From Sorex araneus (taxonomy: Eukaryota; Chordata; Mammalia; Eulipotyphla; Soricidae), in assembly GCF_027595985.1 (NCBI RefSeq), contig NC_073302.1:11836890-11900889 (forward strand): 64,000 nucleotides of DNA, given 5' to 3'. The notes under the pieces are model-generated. The model saw only the letters and a list, made by a program, of their open reading frames with translations, did not search any database and had not been told where the DNA came from. A program made the position numbers and the translations under genes. Below, one piece after another: positions 53,079-63,983 of this stretch (position 1 is the stretch's first letter; each line of letters opens with the position of its first letter).

Positions 53079-53159
53079 CTCCCCTCCCATCTTTCTAAGT
53101 AAGTTTCATTCAATAAAATCTCTCTTGTGTCACTATTTCAGCTCCTCCTGAAATTCTTC

Positions 53160-53575
53160 CTTTTTTAAAAATTTTTAAATTGTATTTTCATAAAGTTGTT
53201 CACAATGATGGATTACATTCACTATTTCAACACCAATTCCACTGTCGTTACACCTTCTCACCACCATTATTTTGAACTTTCCCATCACCACCCAAGCCTG
53301 CCCCCTAGGCAGATGCTAAATAATTTTTTTTGGGGGGGGGTCCAAAGCTGTCTCTGCAACGTGCTGCTCCCTTCCGAGATTTATCTGTGAGTCTCTGGAC
53401 CTTGGTTGTTAATGCGCTTAAGTGGCGCCCAGAGGCAATTTGTGGTGTGACTGACAGGGTACTGGAAGGGCTGGGAGATGGGGAGAGGTCACCCATCCCC
53501 GACTCCGTGAAGCCTGGAGTTTCCAGCCACTAGTCCTGCATACCTGTGTGTTTCAGCGGATTCATTGTCACGAGT
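53160..53575 (-). mobile_element. L1-like element (type C), antisense
   Basis: CATAAAGTTGTTCACAATGATGG, ATTTCAACACCAATTCC, GATGCTAAATAATT, CCGAGATTTATCTGTGAGTCTC, GCCTGGAGTTTCCAGCC. Confidence 0.65.
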
Positions 53576-53682
53576 GGGTGCTCAGGGCCAGCCTGTGAAG
53601 GGTGGGCATGAGGGTGGCAGAGACTAGGTTCTGGAGGTTTGCGGTTTCCAGGCTTCATCTGGGGCAGGCAGAGGGACCCTTC

Positions 53683-53868
53683 CTTCTCCCTCCCTCCCTC
53701 CTGCCCGCCCTCCCTCCCTTCCTTCCTTCCCACACCTGGCAGTGTTGAGGGCCTACTCCTGACTTTGTCTCTTTTGGCAGCGTTAGGGACTGTGTGGTGC
53801 TGGGATTTGAACCTGGGACTCCCATATCCGAAGCCTATGTTCCCACCCACTGAGCTGTCTCTTGGACC
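53683..53868 (-). mobile_element. Diverged SINE with (CCCT)n tail expansion
   Basis: CTCC/CCTT units at 53683-53727, then CACACCTGGCAGTGTTGAGGGCC to GAGCTGTCTCTTGGACCC. Confidence 0.55.
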
Positions 53869-53894
53869 CAAGGTTCCTTATTTTGTGCTATCAG

Positions 53895-54960
53895 CTTAAA
53901 CATCCATCCTGGCCTCCAGGATCCCACTGAATTCATGCATCATCCCCCAAAGCACAGGAACCACTGAAGAGAAAAGAGTGGGACACCTCTTCTCTTGCCC
54001 GTAAAACAACTGCAGTTGGAAGGGTGTCCGCCAACCCAGGCGGGGGAAGAGGTCCCAGGAGAGGAGAGGGGCTCTGGCTGAAAGCCTCACAGGGAGAGAG
54101 AGGCAACGCTTGTACCTAGGATAGCCTTTGAGGAACCTCACATATTCATGCACAGCCGAGGAATAACAAATGTACATCCCTTGTATGAAAATGACAAAGA
54201 AACGTTATTAAGGACACGCCAGGGAGTGAGGGTCAAGAGTTGCTCCAACAATGTCCATTGGCCGGTACTGTCCAGCCATGACTTGGCTCCTTCTCAGTAA
54301 AACATCCCCCTCTGTCCCCCACAAACCAAGATAATGCAGCAGGGAGACATTTTCGTGCCCTGCAAACAATGAGCTACGGACGGGGTTGTTTTAGTTTTCG
54401 TCCGCCAAAGTTTTCCAGCACAGGTGTGGGGTAGGGGGGAAAGGAGGGGGACGGCGGCAAAGACTTTTGTTTAGTCCGTATGACCATTTGAGGAAGCAAT
54501 GCCAGCCCTCTCCGCTCTGCTTCGTGCAAACTCTTGGTTAAAAGGCGGTTCCGGTGTAAGTCTAAGAGCTGCCTGTTTAGTTCCATTGAACTTTGGAATC
54601 ACATTTGTCACCCACCCCGGCACCTTTCCCACCCACCACCTCTGCGCACAGTTCTGCCCAGGGCACTTCCCCAACTCCTTACCCAGTGACCTCAGCTGCC
54701 TTCCCATCTGACACCGGCCACTCTGTGCTTCACAACCGAAGTCATTTACTGGGACCCTCTGGGCTTCCTGGCCAGTGGCAGGAAGGCACCTTTCAGGGCT
54801 CCGAGTCTGTGGACTCATCTGCTTTGGTGCTCTCCACACGCAGGCTGGCATGGAGCACCAGCTCCAAGGGAGTGTTTGTGCAGAGGGTGAAGGAGTGAGA
54901 AGGGGGATGGTCTCCAGGAACCAGCATGCTTTGACCTGACCCAGATGGAGCACGAACAAG
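53895..54960. other. Repeat-free, high-complexity stretch (candidate conserved noncoding DNA)
   Basis: About 1.05 kb without any SINE, L1 or microsatellite, unusual here. No convincing exon: the 162-codon minus-strand frame has no recognisable domain. Could hold regulatory sequence of the CpG-island gene. Confidence 0.35.
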
Positions 54961-54964
54961 TGAA

Positions 54965-55080
54965 CACACTCCTTAAAACTCCAGCTTAAGACTTAACGCA
55001 CCTGCTTCTTAACACTCTAGCTCCTGTACACACCTGCTCTTCAACGCATCAGTTCCTTAACGCACCAGCTCCTTCGCTTT
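54965..55080. repeat. Degenerate ~25-bp tandem repeat
   Basis: CTTAACGCACCTGCTTCTTAAC / CTTCAACGCATCAGTTCCTTAACGCACCAGCTCCTT recur with variation. Confidence 0.55.
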
Positions 55081-55217
55081 CTACCCTGGAAAGCAGGGCT
55101 GTGTGGAAGGAGAGGGGAGGATGAAGGTGTGGCACTTGGAGCAAGGCCAGGACCGTAGTCGATGCTCTCTGCATTTAGCTTTCCTCCTTGTTCCGATATT
55201 CGGCATACTCTAGGTAG

Positions 55218-55218
<1 letters not shown>

Positions 55219-55270
<52 letters not shown>
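55219..55270. repeat. (GT)n microsatellite
   Basis: About 25 GT units. Confidence 0.97.
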
Positions 55271-55324
55271 TGCAGGCTACAGGCCCTTCACCAACAGTTA
55301 GCACAGTCAAATTCTCTCTTCACA

Positions 55325-55440
55325 TGCACCTTTCGTGTTTAATCACATTTTGCATAAGAGGTAAATAAGCCCGAGAGGGGAACTCATCTAAGGCCATGTT
55401 TTATCCAAACTTAGAACTCCTGACATCAACCCAACCTATA
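55325..55440 (+). mobile_element. Possible MIR fragment
   Basis: ATCACATTTTGCATAAGAGGTAAATAAGCCCGAGAG ... AACTCATCTAAGGCCATG ... TTAGAACTCCTGACATC tracks the MIR core weakly. Confidence 0.45.
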
Positions 55441-55477
55441 GCATCTGGAAGATGTTTTTTTTGTTAGTTTTTCCTGC

Positions 55478-55638
55478 AGGGGGGATGGTGCTCAGGGGTT
55501 ACTCATGGCTCGGTGCTTGGAGCTACAACTGATTCTACGCTCAGGGGCCATCTAGTGGTGCTGGGACCTATAAGTGGTACCAGGGTTCGAGCCAGTGTCC
55601 CTACCACAGCAGTTCTATGCAGAGACAAGTGCTTGTGC
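55478..55638 (-). mobile_element. SINE, diverged variant
   Basis: GGGATGGTGCTCAGGGGTTACTCATGG to GACAAGTGCTTGTGCC. Confidence 0.55.
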
Positions 55639-55671
55639 CTTTTTTTTTTTTGGTTTGTTTGTAGTTTCATT

Positions 55672-55840
55672 ATTTTTTTTTGCGGGGGGGGGATAGCTGG
55701 TGGTGCTCAGGGGTTACTTCTGTCTCTGCACTCGGGAATCACTCCTGGCAGTACTGAGGGGTGCATATGAGATGCCAAGGCTCAAACCCGGGTCAGCCAC
55801 TTGCAAGGCCACTTACCCACTGTACTATGGCACCTTGACC
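55672..55840 (-). mobile_element. SorA SINE
   Basis: ATAGCTGGTGGTGCTCAGGGGTTACTTC to CTATGGCACCTTGACC. Confidence 0.75.
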
Positions 55841-55865
55841 TTTGTACTGTATTTCCAGTCCGGAG

Positions 55866-56238
55866 AGTGGTTTTTTTTTTTTTTTTTGGTTGTTTGATTT
55901 TGGATCACACCCGTCCCGTGGTGCTCAGAGGATCCTGACAAGCCAGAGATCAAACTCAGGGTCTCTTGGGGCTGGAGCAATAGCACAGCGGGGAGGGCAT
56001 TTGCCTTGCATGCGGCCGACCCGGATTCGATTCACCAGTATCCCACATGGTCCCCCAAGCACCACCAGGAGTTATTCCTGAGTGCAGAGGCAGGAGTTAA
56101 CCCCTGTGCATTGCCAGGTGTGACCCAAAAAGAAAGAAAAAAAAGTAACCCTTGAGCATCATTGGGTGTGACCCCAAACTCAGGGTCTTCTATATACAAA
56201 GCCTTGCTCCAATCCTTAGAGTCATCTTCCCGGCCCCT
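55866..56238 (-). mobile_element. Old SINE interrupted by a younger SINE
   Basis: T-run and GGATCACACCCGTCCCGTGGTGCTCAG at 55866-55964, resuming at 56176 (TATATACAAAGCCTTGCTCC ... CTTCCCGGCCCC). Confidence 0.7.
55965..56175 (+). mobile_element. SorA SINE with duplicated tail and target-site duplication
   Basis: AAACTCAGGGTCT at 55952-55964 and 56176-56188. The 3' part occurs twice: GTTAACCCCTGTGCATTGCC...GTGTGACCC then GTAACCCTTGAGCATCATTGGGTGTGACCCC. Confidence 0.9.
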
Positions 56239-56304
56239 TTCAAAGGGCCTTTAGTCCCCAGAACTGCTAGCCTGATCTATCTTGACAGGCCTATGGTCCC
56301 TCTT

Positions 56305-56489
56305 GTTTTTTTTTTTTTTTTTTTTTGGGGGGTGGCCACATCTGGCAGTACTCAGGGCTTACTTTGGGTTCTGCATTAAAGGAATCACTCCTGGCAGACT
56401 TGGGGGACCACATGTGGTGCCAGGGATCAAACTCAGGTTGGCCACAGGCAAAGAAAGTGCCCTACCCACTGTACTATCTCTCTGGCCCC
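56305..56489 (-). mobile_element. SorA SINE, moderately diverged
   Basis: Long T-run, GGCCACATCTGGCAGTACTCAGGG to ACTATCTCTCTGGCCCC. Confidence 0.8.
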
Positions 56490-56589
56490 CATATGGCTCC
56501 CTTTCTTCAAGCAAGACAAAATAACTTCCAGAGTCCCAGGGCTGACAAAACACTTTTGAGTTTACGGTTACTGAAGTCAGTGTAAAGAG

Positions 56590-57345
56590 AAAAAAGAGCA
56601 TCGATTCCCGCTGCCCGTGGCGCTACTTAACCACCCATTAAACCAAAACAAACCTTGGAAGTACTACAAACAGTCACCAGACCAGTAAAATCCAAATGAG
56701 TGAGAGCTCATGAACAGGATGGGGATGTGTGGCCAGAAGCAAACCACCGCCAGCAGAACAGGCCGCAGTGAGAGGGCCCAGTCATTAACACCGCTTGATT
56801 TGCGTCACGAGGAACCATAGTCAGCGTTAGCGTCATTGTTTACTTAAAAAAAAGAAAAAGCTGCGGGTGGGGGACTCTTTTGTGATCTCCTTTGATGGGT
56901 GAGCAGTTTCAACAATGCATTCCCCAATGCATCGGTGCAGCCTGGGAATGAGCATGCGCGTGTAAGCTGGCTCTCTGCAACGTCCGTCACTCTGGCTACT
57001 AATGAACTACTCCCAGGGTGTTCACGGAGAACAATAAAGGCGCAATTTATGCCCCAGCAAAGGGCCCTTTGTACTCACTGGCGTGCGGTTTCTCATTCCT
57101 GAGCTGCTGTGTGGGGCTGGTGAGTCAGTCCTCCCACTGCTTCCTCCCCGGGACCCTCTGTGACATTCCGCAGGAGTTCTGAGAAGTTACCTGGGCTCCC
57201 GCCTTTGCTCTGTTCACCTTCCAGGTAAACGATCCCGAATCCATCACCTTGTAGGAGATCAAAATGCCTCTCCTTTGCACGAGGCCTTGACACTATACAA
57301 AGGTGCCCACGCGCTCTGTCATTCTCTGTTTCTGGCTCTCTCCCC
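56590..57345. other. Repeat-free stretch upstream of the CpG island
   Basis: High-complexity sequence retaining CpGs (TTGCGTCACG, GTTAGCGTCATTG, GAGCATGCGCGTG). It has the look of conserved regulatory DNA; GCATGCGC at ~56953 resembles an NRF1 half site. No exon recognised. Confidence 0.35.
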
Positions 57346-57347
57346 CG

Positions 57348-57351
<4 letters not shown>

Positions 57352-57378
<27 letters not shown>
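57352..57378. repeat. (GT)n microsatellite
   Basis: About 13 GT units. Confidence 0.95.
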
Positions 57379-57381
<3 letters not shown>

Positions 57382-57549
57382 ATGTGTGTGATGGAAACCA
57401 GGACCTGGCTGCTGAACCACCTCCTGGGTGGTTCATCAGCCGGTGCTGCCCTGCTCCGCAGCCCTCAGCAATGACTTAGTTCAGAAGTGAAGTTTTTATT
57501 AGAGTCTGAAAGTGACTTTTTCCAGCCACAAAGGGTTTCCAGCAAGAGG

Positions 57550-59570
57550 AGGAGGTTCGGACTTTCCCAGGGGCGGCTCTCCGGTGCTTCGGCGAAAGGG
57601 CAGGACAGAAACGACCTCTGGGGCGACTAGCCTGGTGGCAGCAAGATGTGGCCACTGCAGGCCACGACGCGTCTCATCAGCTGCGGGTCGCTCAGCACCC
57701 GCCCACCCCCTTGTGATCGCAGCGGTCCGGGTCCCTTTCCAGGCAGACAACCCACAAGGGTGGGCGTGGAGAACTGCAGAAGGGGAGAAATTCGGGGCTC
57801 ACAGTCCCTGCTGGTCAGCAGCCCCTCACTTCCGAGCGCGGGATGCGGGATGCGCGGGGCGAGGGTGGGGGACTGGGGGGGGGAGGGCTCGGCCCCGCGC
57901 TTCCTTTCTCAGGAAAAGAACGGTGCATGCCACCTCCCAACGCGGCGCTGCCCTAGGCCTGGCGCTGCGCCCGGGACTCGAGCCGCACCCCACACCGCAC
58001 CCCGTCCCGCCAAGCAGCACCCCGGCCTCGGATGCTGTGGGCTCCCCCGCGTCACGTGCAGACTGTAGATGCAACGACACTCACATCAGGGATTTCTTTC
58101 TTTTCCTTTCTTTTCATCTTCCCCCCTGACCTCCCCACTTTCCCCCCGCCCTAACTTTCAGGCTTTTTTAAACTTGAGTGAAAATGAAACATCCCCGTAC
58201 CATGGACAACATCAGACACACACACACGCACGCATTGTACACACGCATGCCATGCACACACGCGCACACGCACGCACGCACACACGCACGCACACACTCT
58301 GGGGTCCGCGCCGCCCGCCTCCCAGCTGTGTCCGGGGCGGGACCGGCTCTGTTGGCTCCGCCGCGGGTCTGGCAGCGCTCACAGCGCGCCGAGCGCCCCT
58401 GCCCGGGCGCAGCGGGCACACCCCGGCTCGACACGCCCTGCAGGGCGCGGGCGCACGCAGCGCGCAGACAGTGGGGGGCGCCGCCGGGGCCGGGAGCCGA
58501 GGCGCGGTCCAGTCCCGAGCGCACTCGCCGCACGCCGGCCCCCCGCGCCCAGCTGCTGGCGATCAGGTGGGTCCCGCGGGGCGCCGTCCGCACACCTCCC
58601 TCCCCACGAGGCCGCGCGAGGAGCGCACGGCGCCGGGGGCTGCGGGCGTGGGGTGTGGCCGCGGTGGGGAGAGGGCCCTGCCGATCTGGCCGAGCTGCCC
58701 GTCTTCGCTTTTGTTCTGCTCGCGCTCGCGGTGCCGCCCGCGTCCCCCGTCCCCGTCCCCGGCGGATCTGGTCCCAGCCTCTGAGCCGCTGGAGAGACTT
58801 TAAAGGGGCTGCGATGCGGGGTGGGAGCGAGAGACGAGAGGCTGCGAGGTGGGTGCACGGGGCAGGCAGCCCCCTCCCCCCCCACCCCGAGGGCGTCTGG
58901 AGAGGAGTGACCCTGGGAAAGTGGGAACTGGGTGCCCTCGGGGAGGGCAGCTGTCAGGGGCAAGGGGAGCGCGCCCGGCACCCGGAGCGCCGCGGCTCGG
59001 CTCGGAGCACGCACGCTGAGGACCCAGCGCCCAGCGCGGGGGCCTGGGCAAACTTTGCAGCCGCCAGAGTTGGGCAGCGGAGCGGCCTGCGGCCTCGGCG
59101 TGCACCGGGGCCCCGTCCTCTCCACGCCACCCGGGCCCCGGGTCCCGCTCCCAGGGCGCAGCGCCCCGCGCTTTTGAAAAACAGTGCCCCAGAAGGACTG
59201 CACAAACTCCTGAAAGGTGCCCAGGAGGGAGTAAAGTGGAAAAGAAGCGGTTCCGCGCGCGCGGGAGAGCAGCAGCGTCTGCAGATCCCCGGCTCCCGCG
59301 CGGGCTGCTGGCGGGACGTGCCGGGGGCTGCGGTGGCGCTCCAGCCCTCTCGACGCCCCCAGAGCCCCGGTGCCCCGGCGGCGGCGTGCCCCCCGCCCCT
59401 CCCCGCTTCGTGCACAGTTCTCAGGCTCCATTACTTCCATTTCCCTGGAAATCGGGGTGGTCCCGGGGGGAAGAGGGGGATCCCGAGTCCTGCGCCCTCT
59501 GGAGTCGCTTCTTCAGACTCAGTTTCCACAGTCGCGGAGTGAGGAAGTCTGGGGGGCGGGGGGGGGGGTT
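57550..59570. promoter_or_regulatory. CpG island, candidate promoter and first exon
   Basis: Dense undepleted CpG in two lobes (57550-58075 and 58310-59565), the strongest such region in the window and free of SINEs and L1. Sp1-like GGGGCGGG at 58334-58341; donor-like CAG|GTGGGT at 58564-58572 and GAG|GTGGGT at 58846-58854 on the plus strand. Such islands normally mark promoters of genes. Direction, start site and gene cannot be told from sequence: open frames of 140-454 codons overlap on both strands, as expected from GC-rich DNA alone. Confidence 0.85.
58215..58302. repeat. (CA)n / CACGCA array within the CpG island
   Basis: ACACACACGCACGCATTG-type units separating the two CpG lobes. Confidence 0.9.
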
Positions 59571-60740
59571 GGCAAGGAGGTGATGTGTATGGGACTGCTC
59601 CATGCAAGGACATGGTTATTTTGTTGCATTTCTGTGTTTTGTGCGATGAGGGAGGTGGAGGTGTGCACAGGCAGTGGTGCCGCGGGAGTCCTCCCAGTTT
59701 AGTGCTCTCTGGTTTTGACCCAGACTCCGTTCAAAGGACCCTTGGGTGTCAGGGGCCACCCTCCGTCCCCTTTCTGCAGGGGTTATAATGTTGCCTGCCC
59801 TATCGGTACTCCTGCTTCCAACAAGCAAAGAAAAGTAACCTTGAGGGGAGTTACTTCTTTTGTACTTTGTTTCCCTACCAGATGGGGGGCGGGGCAGGAG
59901 TGGGTTTCGGTTATTGTTACAAGTAACAGGTGCTGAGTGACTATGTGTGGAATCTATCCTCAGGGTTTACCCAGGGCGAGGAGATTCCCCGAACTGGACC
60001 TCCTTGGTGTGTGTGTGTGTGTGGGGGGGGAGGTGGTGTGTGGGGGAGGTGTTGGAGGGGGATGGGTGGAAGCCCAAGGACCCAGCCTAGGGGCAGAGGC
60101 CTGGACCCCTCCCTTCTTCCTTGCCGTTAAACCTGTTCAGCTTTGAAACCCCAGCAGCTTTTTTTTTTTTTTTTTTGATATCACATTCTTGGAATCCAGT
60201 CTGAGCTGGTCGGTTGAGGCTGGGAAACTGAGTCTAGAGTTGTGAAAGTGTGATTGAGGCGGACCTAGGACCGGTCCTGACTGAGACCCGCACCTCTGCC
60301 CTGGGCAGTCTCTGTGCCAGCCCTGCCAGCCCCCCCCCCCCAGACCTTGACTCTGGGGTTCCCCCAGGGGAGTGCCTCCTTATCGCTTGCAGGGCAGAGC
60401 CTGTGTCATTTCTCTGCACTGGTCCAGCTAAGAGCTGCCTAGAGCAGCAAGCCTCCGCCCCACGGGTGCCACGGACCCATTACACGGCTGAGTTGAGGAT
60501 AAGGAAGTACCGAGGCCCAATTCTTCCTGAGCGTTCATTTCTTAAATGTAAACTGGCGTTTGAGTGCCAGTTCTTCTGGCTCACACGCTGGTGGTCTTTT
60601 CTTGATGTCATCATCTCCTGATGCAGAGAAAATGGCTAATGGATAGATAGAATGGGGTGCAAGGGGGCTGTCCAAGGGGAGGAAGTGTGAAATAGGATAC
60701 TAGGTGTTCACAGATAAATAAATGTGCTTTCTGTCCTGAA
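59571..60740. other. Repeat-poor stretch downstream of the CpG island
   Basis: No SINE or L1; a T-run at ~60160 and G/C runs. Another Sp1-like GGGGCGGGGC at ~59886. A first intron or 5' flank is plausible; no exon recognised. Confidence 0.35.
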
Positions 60741-60759
60741 CTTCCGTGAGTTTATTTTA

Positions 60760-60959
60760 TTTTATTTTATTTTATTTTATTTTGTTTTTTGAGTCACACC
60801 CTATGATGCACAGGGGTTACTCCTGGCTCATGCACTCAGGAATTACTCCTGGCAGTGCTTGGGGAACCATATGGGATGCTGGGAATCAAACCCGGGTCGG
60901 CCATATGCAAGGCAAACTCCCTACCTGCTGTGCTATTGCTCCAGCCCCCCCCCCCAACT
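60760..60959 (-). mobile_element. SorA SINE with target-site duplication
   Basis: (TTTTA)n tail. GTGAGTTTATTTTA at ~60746-60759 and 60960-60973. Confidence 0.94.
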
Positions 60960-60973
60960 GTGAGTTTATTTTA

Positions 60974-61364
60974 GAGCGACCTAAACAGAGTTTTATTTGT
61001 CTCATTCGTTGTGAAGATGTCATTTGCGTACAATTCCACCTACACACATCAAGGATTCCATTCAGCACGTTTGGAATTGCTTAGAGCCGGTGACCACCAC
61101 GCAGAAAGACATGCAAAATGTTTTTCAACCTCCAAGAAAATTTCGTTTTTTTTTTTTTGCCAGTCATTTTCCTTCTGTCCTATTCTAGGCGACCATTTTC
61201 TGATTTTTATCACCATTAATTAATTTTGCTAGTTTCCAGGATGGGGTGGGGTGGGGGGGAGGGAGGGAGGGAAGCTTCCCATAAATGAATCATTAGGTTT
61301 ATGTTACTTGATGTAGTTGGTGCTCTTGAAATCTCATCTCTGTCTTCTGTATGAGTCATCTGTT
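60974..61364. other. Single-copy stretch, nothing recognised
   Basis: G-rich run at ~61242-61270; no gene seen. Confidence 0.35.
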
Positions 61365-61520
61365 CCTTATTGATGGCTGATTCGTATTCCATTGTATGGA
61401 CGTACCATCATTGACTTGCTTTCCTGTTGACAAGTGCTCCAGGAGTTTTCCGTTTGGACCTACATCCCTTGTGAACATCTTTGGTGGATGTTTTGTTTTC
61501 ATGGGCAGGTGGAGCTGTCG
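61365..61520 (-). mobile_element. Ancient mammalian L1 3' end fragment
   Basis: GATGGCTGATTCGTATTCCATTGTATGGACGTACCATC and CTTTCCTGTTGACAAGTGCTCCAGGAG ... GTGAACATC correspond in order to the antisense end of old L1s. Confidence 0.75.
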
Positions 61521-62150
61521 GCCATTGGGTGTCATCAAAACTCACCCCTCATCACAGCCGTGTGAGGACTCCGCCTTGCGGGGGCTGGCTGTTTTCCTTC
61601 AGTCATTTTGGCCCTTGAGCAGGGGAGGTGCTTCTGAAAGTTTGAGGGTTATGGAGATGGCATGCACAGGGCAGGCTATGAAACAAGATGGTGGCGTGGG
61701 GACCAGGAGAAACAGACTTCAGAGGGAAGGATCGGAATCGATGGTGGCATCGGTGCCCTTGCAAATGGGAATTCAGGCAGGAGGAGGACTTGAGGCTCTT
61801 GCTTTATCCTGTAGCTGTGGTTCCTTCCCTGGCCTCACACAGGATCAACTGAGCACTGAGCATGAGTCAGGAATCACTCCTGCTGTCCCCAAGTGATGAG
61901 GGCTTTAGAGTGCTGTCCCTCGGGCCCCAGCTCACGGCACTGTCTGCTATGTTCTCATTTCCTTAAATAAGTGCTTCTCTTCGATCTCGGGGGAAGCTGC
62001 TCCTTTATCTTCTTAAGTAAATGCCCACTTTCAACAAAACCAAACAAGGACAGGGATGCTGGACTCAGGAGACCGCTCACCATCCACCAAAGGTGGAAAG
62101 GCCTGGTACTTTTAGTACAGAAAGTGAACAAGTTGTCCATGCTCACAGCT
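61521..62150. other. Single-copy stretch, nothing recognised
   Basis: No repeat or coding signal; a 166-codon frame at 61396-61896 overlaps the L1 fragment and is not family-like. Confidence 0.4.
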
Positions 62151-62151
62151 T

Positions 62152-62233
62152 TATTTTGTTTTGAGTCACACCCTGCGAGGCTCAGGGGTTACCCCTGTGC
62201 ATTGCTGGGTGTGGCCCAAAAAGCAAGAAAAAA
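62152..62233. mobile_element. Inverted dimer of SINE tails
   Basis: GAGTCACACCCTGCGAGGCTCAGGGGTTAC (antisense tail) is followed at once by CCCCTGTGCATTGCTGGGTGTGGCCCAAAAAGC (sense tail). The SINE head and body are absent from both halves. Confidence 0.8.
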
Positions 62234-62370
62234 AACCCCCATGAAATTTGACTGCTTAGCAGTTAACATTAAATTAATAAACCATAGCCTTAATGATTTT
62301 TCTTGTATAAAAAATGCCTTTATTAAGTCAGGCACTTCACTGAATTAGGAACTTAGGAATAGAATAAAGA

Positions 62371-62629
62371 TCACTGTCACTGTCACTGTCATCCATTGCT
62401 CATCAATTTGTTTGAGTAGGCACCAGTAATGTCTCTCATTGAGAGACTTATTGTGACTGTTTTTGGCATCTCCAATAGGCACAGGTAGCTTGCCAGGCTC
62501 TGCTGCGCAGGCTCGATACTCTCAGTAGCTTGCTGGGCTCTTCGAGAGGGGTGGAGGGGTGGAGTAATCGAACTCGGGTCGGCGTCGTGAAAGGCGAATG
62601 CCCAACCATTGTGCTATCACTCCAGCCCA
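62371..62629 (-). mobile_element. SorB SINE
   Basis: Antisense: (CACTGT)n tail, GGCACCAGTAATGTCTC ... GAGAGACTTATTGTGACTG, tRNA-like head ending ATCACTCCAGCCC. Confidence 0.93.
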
Positions 62630-62661
62630 GTATAAAGATAGAGAAAAAAAATCATTCTCCC

Positions 62662-62830
62662 TGGGGCTGGAGCAATAGCACAGTGGGTAGGGCGTTTGCC
62701 TTGCACGCGCTGACCCAGGTTCGACTCCCATTATCCCATGTGGTCCCCTGAGCATCGCCAGGGGTAATTCCTGAGTGTAGAGCCTGGAGTAACCCCTGTG
62801 CATTGCCGGTGTGATTAAAAAAAAAAGCAA
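62662..62830 (+). mobile_element. SorA SINE with perfect target-site duplication
   Basis: AAAAAAATCATTCTCCC at 62645-62661 and 62831-62847. Confidence 0.96.
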
Positions 62831-62847
62831 AAAAAAATCATTCTCCC

Positions 62848-63346
62848 ATATAAAACACTATTGTCCAACAAAATTTGAACCACTTTCAGGCATTGTATTC
62901 TTCTTGGAACAAGTGTGATCAGAACTAAACACTCCTAACTTTTCTGATGCTGTGCCAAAGTCAGCCTTAAAGTGACTATTTGGCAATTTTATGCCATTTT
63001 CTATAAGCCACACTGACTTCCTAGAGATAAAACGTGCCAAAAGAAATTTCTGACGTTAATTAAGCCTGTTCCTCAGATTATAGCAGGTCTCAGTTTGCAA
63101 AAGGAGTGTGCGCTCTGAAATGACCCTTATCCTGATGTCACAGTTGTGTAAGATCCAATGCATATGTTTGTATCCAAGTCAAGTCACTGGGCCACCTGTC
63201 CCCAGATAGAATTCATCAGAGTCTGTGTGTTCGTTCTTGCTACACGTACATGGGGTGACGGAGGCCAGCACCCATTGCATAGAACAGTTTATTTTCACAT
63301 AGAGGTTCTCGGTGCGAGAGGAAGCTAAAGCAGCCAAGGCCACTAC
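62848..63346. other. Single-copy stretch, nothing recognised
   Basis: No repeat or coding signal seen. Confidence 0.4.
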
Positions 63347-63530
63347 AGCAGGGCCAGAGCAATGGTACAGTGGGTAAGGTGCTTGCCTTGCATGTAGTCA
63401 ACCCAGGTTGGATCCCCGGCACCCCGTACAGCCTACCAAGCATTACCAGGAGTGTAACTCCTGAATGCAGAGCCAGGAGTAACCCCTGAGCATCACTGGA
63501 GGTGGTCCCCAACCAACCAACCACACAAAA
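63347..63530 (+). mobile_element. SorA SINE, moderately diverged
   Basis: GGGCCAGAGCAATGGTACAGTGG head; GGTTGGATCCCC B-box; (AACC)n tail. Confidence 0.85.
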
Positions 63531-63615
63531 ATTGAAATGCCACGAAGGCCATTGAGACCTTCATTTGAGTAGACACCCCTCCTGGCTTCTCTGGCACCAT
63601 AGAATTGCTATTTTT

Positions 63616-63782
63616 TTTTTCCTTTTGGGTCACACCCATGATGCTCAGGTGTTACTCCTGGCTCTGCACTCAGGAATTACTCCTGGCGGTACTTGGGGGA
63701 CCCTATGGGATGCTGGGAATCGAACCCGGGTCGGCCGTGTGCAAGGCAAACGCCCCACCCGCTGTGCTATCCCTCCAGCCCC
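63616..63782 (-). mobile_element. SorA SINE with target-site duplication
   Basis: AGAATTGCTATTTTT at 63601-63615 and AGAAGTGCTATTTTT at 63783-63797 (one mismatch). Confidence 0.95.
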
Positions 63783-63947
63783 AGAAGTGCTATTTTTAGA
63801 ACAGCCACTTTTGTCCCCAGTTGGGGAAAGGCCCCTAAAACTTGATGAGTGAGTATGGGCTGGTTTCTTATCTCCTGCTGGCTTGTGGGGACACATCAGA
63901 GAATGAATGATAGAGCTGCTGAGGGAGAGGAGGGAAAGAGAAATGTC

Positions 63948-63983
63948 AGAGATGATGGTGGTGGTGATGATGGTGGTGGATAA
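63948..63983. repeat. GAT/GGT-rich short tract
   Basis: GATGATGGTGGTGGTGATGATGGTGGTGG. Confidence 0.85.

Larger units (their letters stand above)
52600..53158 (+). mobile_element. Possible LTR end, split by two SINEs
   Basis: Pyrimidine-rich DNA (GTCTCTCTTTGACG ... CTCTTTTTCTCCCC) resumes after each SINE and ends with CATTCAATAAAATCTCTCTTGTGTCACTATTTCAGC, an AATAAA plus GT-rich downstream arrangement typical of an LTR R/U5 junction. Confidence 0.4.

Noticed and set aside
58178..59542. 454-codon frame in the CpG island
   Set aside because: Overlapped by a 353-codon frame on the other strand, begins inside a CA array, Arg/Ala/Pro-rich without a domain. GC-rich DNA has few stops.
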